64,000 nt of DNA. Origin: Symsagittifera roscoffensis (lineage: Eukaryota > Xenacoelomorpha > Acoela > Convolutidae). Location of the stretch: NCBI RefSeq assembly GCF_963678635.1, contig NC_087063.1:59838759-59902758 (forward strand), read 5' to 3'. A program made the position numbers and the translations under genes. The notes under the pieces are model-generated. The model was not told the DNA's origin, made no database searches, and saw only the letters and a program-made list of their open reading frames with translations. Positions 25,601 to 36,722 of this stretch are shown in pieces. The stretch's first letter is position 1; the number at the start of each line of letters is the position of its first letter.

Positions 25601-26533
25601 GGGCGAGTGACGAGTAATAGTTGTTTGGTAGACTGACATTACTATCAATCCAAAGCGTAGGCACAATGTATGTTTCGCCATTGTGAACGGTTTTAGAATT
25701 TAGGATGGATAAAGTAGGTTTATCCGCGGCGGAACTGGCATCGACTTGTTTGAAAGCACCATAAGATTCCAACTCGTACCGGAATTTTATCTGGTCGGTC
25801 AAAGAAGAATCTTCAACAGCACACTTGAAACACGAAGAAGTAGAATTAACGGACGGCGGCAACGGACCACTTATGACCCAACCTATCGGTAGGCGAACGG
25901 AACACGGTGAGTTTTTATCATCTCCCAAGATGAACTCAATGGGTCTAACGGCGTGGTAGTAGTCTTGTCCGATAATAACTTCAACGTCCTCATAAGTATA
26001 CTGAGTGGGCTTAATAGGCGCTAATTGTGGATATTTGTTCTGCAAATCAGCAATATTGAATAATTCGGAACCAATCCGAATTTTGTATTTAAAATATGCA
26101 CAGAGAGAAAATACGAAATCACTATTATTAGGCTCGGAGGAAACTGTAAACTTGACCCTCTGAGTCTCAACAACGGTGGTTGAATTGAAATCGATAATTG
26201 ACAAGTTAACGGGCTGACCTACTCAGCCGAGACGGTTAACGAGTGACAAACGAAGATACCCAGGAGTGAGTCCCAGGAGTGACGTGCTCACCTACTCAGC
26301 CGAGACGGTTAACGAGTGACGAAGACACCCAGGAGTGAGTCCCAGGAGTGAGTCGATGCACTATCACAGAGAACCAACGTCAGGAGACTGGTTACATCCG
26401 AGGATGCACAAAGTGTTACAATTGGCAACAACCCTTTAGATGATTCAATGTCATGTACATCACTATCAGCGGCATGGGTGGAAGTGTTTGTATTCTCCTT
26501 AGCTTTGTTTGTTCCAGCCTTTTTATGACACAT
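25601..26533 (-). pseudogene. BEL aspartic protease and linker, copy D
   Basis: LVLCDSASTHSW at about 26350-26390 resembles the BEL protease active-site strand, with an Asp-Ser pair followed by a Ser-rich turn. The downstream frame has DVEVIIGQDYY and LGWVISGPLP-like strands typical of the retroelement peptidase family of BEL elements. The two halves are in different frames because of a 73-bp tandem duplication at 26219-26364, which also introduces stops. No catalytic function can remain. Confidence 0.75.
26219..26364. repeat. 73-bp tandem duplication inside BEL protease
   Basis: The segment starting CTACTCAGCCGAGACGGTTA at 26219 recurs at 26292, and both copies contain CCAGGAGTGAGTCCCAGGAG. 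The offset of 73 is not a multiple of three, which matches the frame change between the ORFs on either side (ending near 26309 and starting near 26204). Confidence 0.88.
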
Positions 26534-29175
26534 TCAAATTTTCCTTCCGAGGAAAAATTTCTCGGCTCCATGGAGCAAGGCAATATGTGTGCTATCACAC
26601 TCTGGCTTCGGGCACTTTTTCGCTCTAGAACATTGCCGGAAACTATGATTGCCATTGAGGCAAGCGAAGCAAAGTTTCTGTTCAGCTACGTTTTTTGCTC
26701 GCTGAGTAGCATTCTTTTCCTTGAAAACGGCACAGTTCCAGGATGCGTGACTACACTTACACAAAATGCACGGCGGAAACTTAGACTTATTAGTTACTTG
26801 GCTATTGGCTGCAAAAACTTTGGTTGTTTTTGATTTAATTGGCTACTCGTTTTTTGCCTTAGAGTTGAGTACACGTAATCTTTCATGTCCCTCGGCCTTT
26901 TCTTTCAACCATTTATTAAAGTCTAAGAGTGTTGGTCGCTGCCAATTATAACTAACAGTATGCATTTACCAAGCTTCCTTGAGGTTAGGCGGAAGTTTAC
27001 TAACAGCTTGGTTTAACACGTTAACACTCTTTAGATCATCGTTGAATGATAATGATTTGAAAACTGCTACGAGGCCAGATAAGGCAGAGGAGCAACTAAT
27101 GACATTTTCCGAATTGTGCATCTCAAGTGGAGGAAAATTATTCAGCTTATCAAGATGCGCACCAACAATGACATGTGGTTGCCCAAACTTCCGTTGCAAG
27201 GTTGCCAGTGCATCCTTGTACATACCGCCACTATAACTAGACTCCGCAATTGCGGCTTTTGCTTTGCCTGTGACGAGCGTTTTTAAGTATGTCAGTTTCG
27301 TATCATTGGTGAGAACAGCGGAATCAACGGTCGACTTAAACTGACCAAACCATTCGTACCAGTTTAACGGGTTGCCGTCAAACTGGGCTAACTTCCATCC
27401 AGGAAGATGATCTTTGCGGCTATGCATCAATAATTCCGCCAAATCACGAGCGGAGAGATGTCGATCCGATGAACAACCTTGGTTTGGATAAGCGGAAGAC
27501 GGTGCGTAGTCTTCGTTGACTGGCTGATAACCAGTTTTAGTATGATTGACAAAATGCGGAACATGTTCTGGATGAACTGGGGGAGTATTACAATACACAG
27601 TTCCACAGCTAGTTTACGGAGCGGCGGTGTTACCCGATGAGACAACAGTTGTCACATCAGAAAAAATGTTTCCAGCATTACAACACTGAGCAGGCGTGAC
27701 GATTGGAGTTGTAGCTGCCAATCGCCATAAGTTTGCATCACGTGTGTAGTAATCGTTGATATTAGGTGACACAGTATGCGGAACAGAGGGAAGATTATGT
27801 TGCGTCTGGACTGGCGCTGCATGGCAATTAGGTGCCGAAAAAAAACCGGCGTTGGGTTTACTCCAGATGATTTCTTTGTCACCTGCAAAGGCAGGCGACA
27901 AAGAAACAAAACCAGAACCGGGTTGTGCCGGTAACATTAGGACAGGTAATGATTCCGGCTGCCCGATGGCAAAACTACCATTAGTTATGTTCGAACTCAT
28001 GGTCTGTAAAGGAACATCAGACGGCGGTGGTAAAACGTGTACACTAGATTGCATATTGTTAACTGGGAATGAAACAGATGGAACATAAGCTTGCAATGGC
28101 AAAAGGCTTGCACTGCCAAATTGAGGCATAGCCCGATGTCCATAACTATGGATTCCAGGGTCACTCAAGGCAATGTGCTCATGGTTATGACTATAACCTG
28201 TGTTTGTGGCATGAGCGAGGAGTGCGGAAGTCACCGGTTCTGACGAAATTGGTACAGAAGTGAAGGCCGGCAAACCTGGCGCACTAACAACGTCAGGACG
28301 TGCCTGTGAACTAACAGAGTCTACCCAATTATAAGTCCGATCGGTTGCTACTTTTGAAATAGGTTGACTTACTCCTGTCGAGTTGCTTTCCGCTACCTTC
28401 TCGCTAACCTCAGATGAACTGTCCTCAAGTTCAAACGCTTTCAGTTCCATTTCAATTAGTTGCTTTTTATGACTTTCAGCCAATTACTTTAGTTCAAGCT
28501 GACTTTGTTCGAACTTAAGACGGTTCTCTTGCTCTTTAAGTCTTAAAGATACTTGATACTGCCTTTCCAGCTCCTCATGGCGTCGTTTTACTAAAGTTAA
28601 TTCGTGCCGTTTCTCATTTGATGACATAGTGGTAACAGTCGACGTATGACGAGTGGAAGCAGATTTATCAGACTTATGTGAGTCAAGCTTTCTCTTATCC
28701 TTAGACTTATTAGAGACCTTAGACCTGTTTTCAGATACTCGAGCTTCTGAATCTCTTGTTTTGTTCGAGCGTGAGTATGTCTCAGACCTAGTTTGTTGTA
28801 AAGATCACTTTCTCCCTGTAATGACGGCTGCTGGAAATGACGAAGGTTCAAGGCTCATCTTGTAACTCTGAGCTTTATGCCTTTTTTCTCGTTCTTTTCG
28901 GTTACTTTCTTAAGTCAAAGGTCTTGCTGAGCAATAATTTTTTCAGGGTTTTCCGTTTTTCCCGCTAATCTAATTAATTGCTCATTGACGTCAACAGATT
29001 TTTCCAACGCAATTTTACATTTGTAAACAGCATTGTCAGTTTTTGTGGTGCGACGATTAATCTCAATGTACTCAAGTAATAATGAGTGACCTTTAAGCAG
29101 CTCATTTTCTAGATTTAGACGGGTTTCAAATAACTTGCGTATCTTACTTTGGAAATTTTCGTCCATGTTTTTCAC
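26534..29175 (-). pseudogene. BEL gag (coiled coil, gag core, zinc knuckles), copy D
   Basis: The amino part (29175 to about 28450) is rich in Lys/Glu/Gln/Leu and looks like the coiled coil of BEL gag. A Pro/Ser/Val-rich linker (27614-28483) follows, then the conserved core with LAQFDGNPLNWYEWFGQFK and YLKTLVTGKAKAAI (about 27200-27400). The C-terminal zinc knuckles read CFACLNGNHSFRQC and CPKPECDSTHIALLH (about 26580-26680). Most of it stays in one frame but is cut by several in-frame stops, for example next to 28484 and at 27614-27616 and 26966-26968, so the protein cannot be made whole. In active elements it forms the virus-like particle. Confidence 0.85.
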
Positions 29176-29228
29176 AAATTGACAATATTCTACGGATGCT
29201 CATTTATAGAAAACAATAAATAAAATGA

Positions 29229-29234
29229 GATACT
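29229..29234. other. Polinton target site duplication, left copy (GATACT)
   Basis: GATACT immediately precedes the Polinton terminus AGTAGTATATG. The same six bases follow the other terminus at 44218-44223. Six-base target duplications are characteristic of Maverick/Polinton integration. Confidence 0.93.
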
Positions 29235-29438
29235 AGTAGTATATGTGTGAGGTGATCAGGGGGGGGGGGTGGTTGGAGACCCCCATGTATTAAGATAGGG
29301 AATAGAGTATCCGGTCTCCAAGCTATGTATTAAGATAGGGAATAGATTTCCTATGTATTAAGATAGGGAATAAGTTTCCCGAGTATTAAGATGGTAGGTT
29401 TCAGATGGTTAAGTTTCAGAAAAATTTTTGGCGCCCGA
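29235..29438. repeat. Polinton left terminal inverted repeat
   Basis: About 204 bp starting AGTAGTATATGTGTGAGG, then a run of G, then GGTTGGAGACCCCC and three or four copies of a 22-bp-like motif (TATGTATTAAGATAGGGAAT), and ending at the inner edge with TTTTTGGCGCCCGA. It matches the reverse complement of 44003-44217. Confidence 0.93.
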
Positions 29439-29738
29439 TCTTACCATTTTTTAAGATTCTCTACACCAATGCGATAGGTTATAGATTTTTCATTGTATTA
29501 AGATATGATTTTTATTTTGTTTTAAACCATTAGAGTTTAAATTGAAAGTGTCTGAAACTATGCTGAAACCTAACTGAAGCTTCAAAGAAGAAATAAAGTT
29601 TTTCAGACAAAAAAAATAAATTACTGTAAATTGTTATATTACAATTGAAAAGTTAAATTTTTTTTGAGAAGTTGAGAAGTTTTACTACAGTTTATAGGTT
29701 AAACTTACAAATTCAATGGCTTATTATGTATTCCATCA

Positions 29739-32700
29739 TCAAGTACCTCCCTTTTTTGGTAAAAGTAACATTCCTTTTTTAGTTTGTTCATATGTTCCAA
29801 CTAAATGGTTGGAGGTTTTAAATCCGCGATTGGTCGACTTCAAATTTACAGCTTCGTCAAAAACTCGTCTGTATTTAGACATTGATCCATCCCCAGTGTC
29901 TTCTAGCGTTCTTTTGTTGATACCTTTGCTGCTAAATTTGAATTTGTCGCTCTTCCTATCATAGCGGCAATACGTCTTGCTGCACAGGCACAACATTTCA
30001 GTGCAGCGAAATCCTTCTTTGAATAATCCAGGTTCTCGTTTGTCATGCTTTTTGTGAACAACGCAGCATGTACGTGGAAAAAATTCTTATCTGCATCAGC
30101 TATAAAGTCATCTCTACAATTATTTCGACGAATTAGTGTCCACTGAGCTTTCTTCTCTGGTAATATACAATCGTCCAGGTTATCTTCTGCTAATGCTAGA
30201 TACAAAGAGTCCGTATCCATCTCCAACTCCTCGAATTTATTCTCATCGCAATACTTGTGGAAGAAGTTGTAGTATAACTCCAACATTCTAAGTTTGGCGT
30301 ATTGAAGAATGAAAAAACCTACAATAATTGGTTCTCTATGTTCAATTGTTGACTTCAAAAGTTCTACCTCATATAAGTCTTTTTTCACAACATTCAATCG
30401 TTTAAAAAACTTCTCATTTATTGCTTTGTGTGTCTTCTCGTCGCCGAGATATTTGGTTATCGTGTGTCTGGATCTGTCCATAATTTGATAACCGTACGAG
30501 CTGTTACCGAGAAGCTTCATCGTCTCAGCAACAACTCCAGAATGTGGATTCTCGTCTCCTTCTCGTCGATCATCAACAACAGATTGAACAAATTTGTTGA
30601 AACATTTCCTAGGTGTGTACTCAACAAAACGATAAATTTTTGTACCTTGAAGTCCAAGACTTAGATAGAAGTTAAGAAGAGGTGTTTTCAGCAAATCGTT
30701 CTCTTCGGCATAGTTTTTCATGTATTCTCCCATATCGTTTCGGGAGATGTCAATATTTTTGATTATTGGAGGAAAATTTGAAAATGTAGGCTTCAACTCG
30801 TCGGGAACTATTAAATTGCATTGCACATAACCAAACAGAGATCTGTTCTTTATTTTTTCAAGTAAAGAATCAGTAGACAGAGGTCTTTTTTAGAGAAAAT
30901 TTATCTTCACATGATTCTTGACTGAAGAATCTGTTTTGAAATGCTCCCACCACTCACACTCCCACATTTCCTGAATTTCTTAACCTCTTTCTTTTATGTA
31001 CTCTCGTCTCAACTCATCTATTTCTCGCTTCTTATTTCCCCTTTCAATATCTTGTTCTGACAACGATGGACGTTTTTCTTGGCATGAGCAGAAATGATAG
31101 AAGCAACCCATAGCTTCAAATACTGTTTTACAGTGATCGCAGTAACCATCAACATGAAAACAGTCAATTTTCTTCTGCTTTCCGGTTGTGTAAAAACTCT
31201 GAATTTTACACTCTGGTCTCAATTCTTGATAAAAAGACATAACCATGTTCTCGAAATTTCTAGCTTTAAAACGATCAGTTTCAGAGTCATAATTCCATCT
31301 TGTGTAAAGTCCGGTTGGCATCTCTTGACACAATGAGAATGGATATAATTGGCTAGCGTCAATTCCAACTTTTGTCTTACAATTATTTGACGACTTACGA
31401 ATATAAGTTTGATCGACAACAGCTTTTCGCGAAAAAACTATTGATGGACCACCAGTCATGTCTTCTCTAATTTTCTCACATAAATCCTAATCTCCTTCAA
31501 AGAACGGGTAAAATATGTGATTTGTCGACTTGTGTAAGCAGATTTTTGCAAGATTTGGAAGCGTACATCCAAGTTTCAGCATGTCAATTCCCTTATACTG
31601 GTAAAACTCTATCATTTTTTGCATAGCTTCAAGAGTACGAACAACATCTTTGTTGTTGTACCATTGTAAGAAGTCTTTGAAAGTAATCATACTGTGTTGT
31701 TCCCAGATGTTTTTCAAATAACAGTTATTTTCAAAACCTGTTGGTGGAACTGATTGAATACGCAACTTTTTCAGCGCATTTTGTTGATCAAGTCCTCCAT
31801 TAACCAGTTTTTGGTAGTCGTTGAAATCTTTCTCGAGAGGGTTGTGACTTCTCAGTTTGCTGAAAAAGGCTTCATATGGAGGCAATTCCGTACAGTCAAG
31901 CTTTTCTGGACTGTCAAACCATTCGTAAGGGAAAAAACCTTTGGTCTCACTTGCTTTATAAGCTTTCAGAAACGAATCCAATGTTGTTGCCCCTCCAAGA
32001 AATTTCATTATGTCCAAAAACTAAATGTCTCAAATGATATGAAGATATCAAATTTGAATGATATGAAATCATTTGCTTTTTTAATGACTGTTGGTTCGAT
32101 TTCTTTATCACATATTAGGTATGGAATCAAATAAGATTTGATAAGGTTCAGATCTTATCTGCTGCTATTGAAACCGAACACCGGTAAGGTATTAACATAG
32201 CGCTCTAAATGCTGTTTCAAGTCGATCAACTGATTTTTTTGAATTCTCAAGAATTGTGTCGACATGTCATCTTCGTCGCCATCCTCGACACATTCATCTT
32301 CATAATCGAGACTTCTAGTCTTTTAGTTAAAGTTCTAGCATTCAGCTTATCAAAGATTTTTTTGACTCGATCATTGACAGTGTTTTCGATTGCTTGAAAC
32401 TTGGTTCTCATTTGTACTTTACTTTTTTCAGCCAGAAATTCCAAGCTGGAAACAAAAGCAATTATTAGAAGTTCTGGATCTTTTTCACACAAGAAAATTG
32501 GAGCATCTTGCAGATTTGAAGATATTGAGACGGAAATAGGAACATGTTTTCCAATCCAAGTAATTGTTTTGGTTGCTTTCAATTCTTCTGTGGGAACACA
32601 AATCGATTCGAAGTCAAAAACTGCAACATTACTAAACAATTTCTGATCTTCAGTGTAGGGTATGTTGAAGCCTTCCAATTTCTCGAATATTGTTTCCCGT

Positions 32701-34001
32701 AGTGTGTACGCGTTTTTGGGATAAATATGTCGCACTCTATCTTTACACGTTAGAAGATGTCTGTTGAAGTTGTCTGATCTGTTGAAGAAACAGTCACAGC
32801 TAGGACATCGAAAACACTTGAAGAAGGAATCAATATCATTCGTGTGAATGATATGGTTGATGAATCTTAGCAATTTCACCGTTTTTTCAAATTTTGCAAT
32901 ACTTCGCCTGGCTAAGTCTCCAACATATTCTCCTTCTTGAATATCAAAATCGTAAATGAATATGTTTCGTTCAATTATTCCCTCTACAAGAGGTAAATCA
33001 CCGATTGACACTCCACGAAAGTTCTTTGGGTTGTATCCAGATTTTGATATAAACTCTGTAAACAGCAGAGATGTATGAGCATCGAGGTGGCTATGACCAT
33101 GCAAATACATTGTTAAGGCACGGAAAAGACAAAGTTGATCTTTGTATGGTTGTTTATCTTTATCCGATAAAAGACAGTTTACTGAATGGTTTTTCAGTAA
33201 AGGTTCAGGCAAGACAGAGTCCGGACATCCCATTGGGATGTTTTTCAGTAGTGCAGCAAAAATAGTAACATTTGTGATCAACTTGAACCTCCACTTTGTG
33301 TTCTGACGTTCTTGGGTGCATTGCTCCACGATATCAAACTTTTCAACTTTTCCTTGGATTGAATTCAAATCTGCTTTTGTACACAGTAAATGCGATTTTT
33401 CGAATAAAGTTTTGTTTTCGTGTGCATAATAATAACGATATTCTCCCGTTTCGACATTACGGAGAACAAATCCAAGAGAAATATTGATTTTTGCAGCGGA
33501 CTCTAGCTTGTTGAAGACTTCTTCAAGCTTCTCGTTGATAATCTTGGTATCTAACTTTGACATTTGAAAGTTAAATACCTTATGTCTCCCATTCTCCATC
33601 TCAGTGTCAACCAGGAAGTGTTGACAAGCACTCAACTCCTCTTTGAGGGTCTCTCCATCATCTCCTTCCTCCTCTACAATCTTGTTTAAGTCTGCCACCG
33701 TATCACTTGGCTTCCGTTGTTTCGCCCCATGTTCTTTTCTTCGATGCTGTTGGAGAGAGTAGTACCTCGGAAACTCCTGCTCGCAAGACGAGCAAACCGT
33801 TGATTGCTTGGAAGTTGATGGAGCATGCTTTTTGGCCACGTGATAATTCATTTCCTGTTGATTGTAAGTGAAATACCTACATTCGGAAAAAGAAATAACT
33901 CCTCGCACGCAATTTTTCCGATGTCGAGCTGCATGTTGACAAACATACATGTTTCCACAATCCCCACACTGCACTTTCTCGTTTCTATTTAGCGATGGCA
34001 T
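29739..34001 (-). pseudogene. Polinton protein-primed type B DNA polymerase
   Basis: The N-terminal part (32247-34001, 584 codons) has Cys/His fingers (CGDCGNMYVCQHAARH, CSSCEQEFPRYYSLQQHRRK, CPSCDCFFNRSDNFNRHLLTC split over positions 32770-32830) and a KDQLCLFRALTMYL motif that resembles an OTU-type cysteine-protease box. It also holds the exonuclease I motif FDFES. GFNS of exonuclease II lies in another frame near 32170. MDIMKFLGGATTLDSF (31970-32017), motif A (GIDASQLYPFSL), motif B (KLLGNSSYGY) and motif C (EMDTDSLYLA) follow. The carboxyl end (29739-29996) is again in another frame. Breaks include frame changes near 32320 and 29950 and in-frame stops at 31487-31489 and 30980-30982 and near 30890. 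It would have replicated the element from a terminal-protein primer. Confidence 0.93.
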
Positions 34002-35481
34002 CTAAAAATGGGAGAATTGTTAAGTATTAATATAAGCAGTTAGTACTTGGTACATATCAAATTGGGAGATTTAAATTGTTCCAAAAAATTTAATAAAAAT
34101 AATTTTTACTTACTTTGAATTGTTGAAAGTATTTGAAATTTATTTCAAGTAGTTATACAAAGTATAGAGCAGTTGCTTTTAACGTAAAAGAAAATCAGAA
34201 TGAAAAAAGTTTTTTACTTTTTGTTAGAGAAAATCAACCAATCAGAATTGAGTATTCTTTTAAAAACACTGTTTGTTGGAAATCAACCAATCAGAATCGA
34301 GCATTTCCTAAAAGTGAACTGTTTATTATTTAAAAAACAAAGCTCAATCATTATTTGAAAAATTTCTATCAAAAAACATTTGAGCTTCCTCGAGTTACTT
34401 TACAAGAAAAAGGAAAAAATTCCAATTGATTTTCTTATTGATGAAAAAGATGTTGACTCTTACTTTTTTCATAATTTTTTGGACGTCTTTATTGTACAAA
34501 ATAGAGTTATCCGACTAAGTGAAGGTCTCATCAGAGAAACTTACTCAATCAAAGAGTTTACTTTTGATCCACAAATTGCGTATCAAAGTTTTAAACTTAC
34601 GGCTGAATTACACCTCACAAGGAAAGAAATTTTGTTTATTCTCGAGAATTTGAAATTAGTCAAAAAGTCGTACGATAATATATCAAAACTCTTTTTATCC
34701 CCTATCCAATACCCAAATTTGCAAAAAAACCTCAACAAAGTTCTTTATTCCTTCATTTCTTTAAGGATTATTAAAGTTCAAAATCCTGCTTGATTCGGTT
34801 TGAAATCAGATTTCCAGAGGTTCGCTTTGAAAAATTCATCAACTTTTAGTTATCCACCCAAATTTACATAAAAATTACAGAACTTGACTATCTACTCAAA
34901 AATCAGCAATTTTTGATTGATTACATACAAAAAATTCAATTAACTTGATGAAAAGTTTGCAGATATGTTACTTTTATTAATTTTCTTTCTTTTGTTACTT
35001 ATATCAGCAATTTTTCTTATTTTTACTGCAAACAACTTTTGGTCATTTATTTTTGCAATTGATTTTGTGTAAAAATTTTTAATTATTTGAAAGATTTAAG
35101 TCCTTAACAATTTCTCTGATTAGATAAGACAACCAGAACAACAATGAACGATTTTGTGATTGGAAACGACAGTATCCAAAATGGAGCTTTGTTTCCGATT
35201 GGACACGACTTTTATCCAAGAACGCCATAAAAGGAAGCTGAAATGTGATTGGACACGACGAAAATCCAAATAAGGAAAATCAATTCTGATTGGTCAAACC
35301 CACTCATTCGAGTTGAAGGTACCCCTAACTCCTAACTAAAAATCATTTTATTTTCAACTTAACTACCGTCAACTACCTCCTCTCTCAGCTCTAAATACCT
35401 TAATTTCAACTTGTCATCCGTCAGCCACCCTTCTATCAGCTCTTTCTTGTTTTTACCCTCTAACTCGGTTTATTGCTCAAA
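34002..35481. promoter_or_regulatory. Divergent promoter region of the Polinton with CCAAT-box arrays
   Basis: Two 20-bp direct repeats with CCAAT (AATCAACCAATCAGAATTGA at 34232, again at 34281) lie nearer the polymerase. On the other side are three repeats of the form GATTGGACACGAC...ATCCAA (35157, 35197, 35247) plus GATTGGTC at 35287. ATTGG is CCAAT on the opposite strand. CATAAAAGG at 35226 is TATA-like. Placement between the minus-strand polymerase and the plus-strand genes fits a bidirectional control region. Function is inferred from motif repetition only. Confidence 0.55.
34380..34793 (+). CDS. Uncharacterised Polinton ORF, 137 codons, no ATG start
   Basis: An uninterrupted frame rich in Lys, Leu, Phe and Ile within an AT-rich region. 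Its first codon after the upstream stop (TGA at 34356-34358) that could serve is TTG, and there is no in-frame ATG near the start, so the true 5' end may have been lost or lie in another exon. I recognise no domain. The predicted protein is mostly helical in composition with alternating charged and hydrophobic residues. It lies between the two CCAAT repeat clusters. It may be a fast-evolving early gene of the Polinton or simply a fortuitous AT-rich ORF. Confidence 0.35.
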   Translation: MSFLELLYKKKEKIPIDFLIDEKDVDSYFFHNFLDVFIVQNRVIRLSEGLIRETYSIKEFTFDPQIAYQSFKLTAELHLTRKEILFILENLKLVKKSYDNISKLFLSPIQYPNLQKNLNKVLYSFISLRIIKVQNPA

Positions 35482-35929
35482 ATGATCTTCTCAGTGCAAA
35501 ACAGCAACCTCATGTACTCTGTAGAATTTTTGCCTGATCTAGTACAAATTCAAGTGCGAGAAACAGTCTCTGGAGTTTTTCTGGCACGAATGGACATCCC
35601 AATCCAAGTCTGGCACATGGTGGAAGTGATGCGAAGGGATTTCAACGAACATCACAGAGAACCAACTTGGAACAATGCAAATGATGGGGGAAGTTTCTGA
35701 TCATGTGGGAATGAACTATCCCGAGATTCCGGACTCAAGATTTGTGGCTCAACCAGTCGACGACTTCCTCTTTCCTTGGGAGGAGGAAGGATCAGTCGAA
35801 AACCCCATCACAATAGATGAAGATGAGGGTTTCTCAGAAACAATGACGCCTCAAAACACTCCTCCACAACAACCACCAGCAATGAAACCTCGTCCAGCTG
35901 TGCGTTCAATAGAGAACCTCCAGAACTAG
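35482..35929 (+). pseudogene. Small Polinton protein with acidic carboxyl tail, probably frameshifted
   Basis: The first part starts at ATG 35482 (MIFSVQNSNLMYSVEF) and ends at a stop at about 35698. An overlapping frame from 35675 continues with a Pro/Glu-rich tail (ENPITIDEDEG, then PPQQPPAMKP) and ends at 35929. The overlap and the closely following polyadenylation signal at 35968 suggest one gene split by a 1-base change near 35670-35695, although two genes are possible. The hydrophobic-acidic ITIDEDE string resembles a SUMO-interacting motif. The function is unknown. Its position directly downstream of the CCAAT/TATA region suggests early expression. Confidence 0.5.
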
Positions 35930-35967
35930 TCTGCTGCTCGACAGCTCTTTGATTAAGTGTTTTTGTA

Positions 35968-35973
35968 AATAAA
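35968..35973 (+). terminator. AATAAA polyadenylation signal
   Basis: AATAAA 39 bases after the stop of the small acidic ORF, followed by a T/G-rich stretch (GTTGTTTGG). Confidence 0.6.
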
Positions 35974-36180
35974 AGTTGTTTGGTATTGACTTCGTTTTCT
36001 GTAACTAATTTCTTCAATTTCATTTTAATTATGAGAATAGATGAGAGGTTCAAGGTAAACCATTAAAAAACAATTAGAACTTAATTTAGAGCTCCGAACT
36101 AATTTTTGCACACATATTCGGAAAAACACTAAAAAAATTGTACACACATTAAAAAGTTACCTAATCGATATTGCATCTTG

Positions 36181-36425
36181 AACACACTTTTGGCAATTTG
36201 TAGAAAAAATTGAAACACTTTTCGCATTTTATCGAAAAAAAGTAAAACACTTTTCGCATTTTGACGAAAAAAAGTAAAACACGTTTCGCATTTTGTCGAA
36301 AAAAATTAAACACTTTTTGCATCTTGTCAAAAAAATGGAAACACTTTTCGCATTTTATCGAAAAAGGTAAAACACTTTTCGCAGCTTGTCAAAAAAATTA
36401 AAACACTTTTCACATTTTTCAAAAA
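36181..36425. repeat. Minisatellite, about eight units of 29-33 bp
   Basis: Units of the form AACACTTTTCGCATTTTATC followed by GAAAAAAAGTAA repeat head-to-tail with scattered differences. The array lies in a non-coding gap of the Polinton between the small acidic gene and the next gene. Confidence 0.88.
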
Positions 36426-36722
36426 TTTCCTTTTGGAGGACTAATTGGATACGGAAATTCCTGTATGGATTACTTTTTTGCAAAGTCCAAAATTTTTAGA
36501 CTACATGCAATTCTACATGACTCTGCTGGATCTGTGAAATCTACTACGACAAAAGGACCTGGGTATTGTTATGTTGCACCTAGTCTCCCCAGTTCATGCT
36601 TTCTTGGTCACGTGACTGGATTATTTTTCTGTTTATATGTTAAAATATTTGCTTCATCAGTATATGCATTGTTTGATTGTTAATCATTTTAACCAAAAAA
36701 CTCCAGATAAAACAGTTAACAG

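Noticed and set aside
29716-29964. Plus-strand ORF at the left end of the Polinton
   Set aside because: Antisense to the carboxyl end of the polymerase frame, which carries recognisable family residues.
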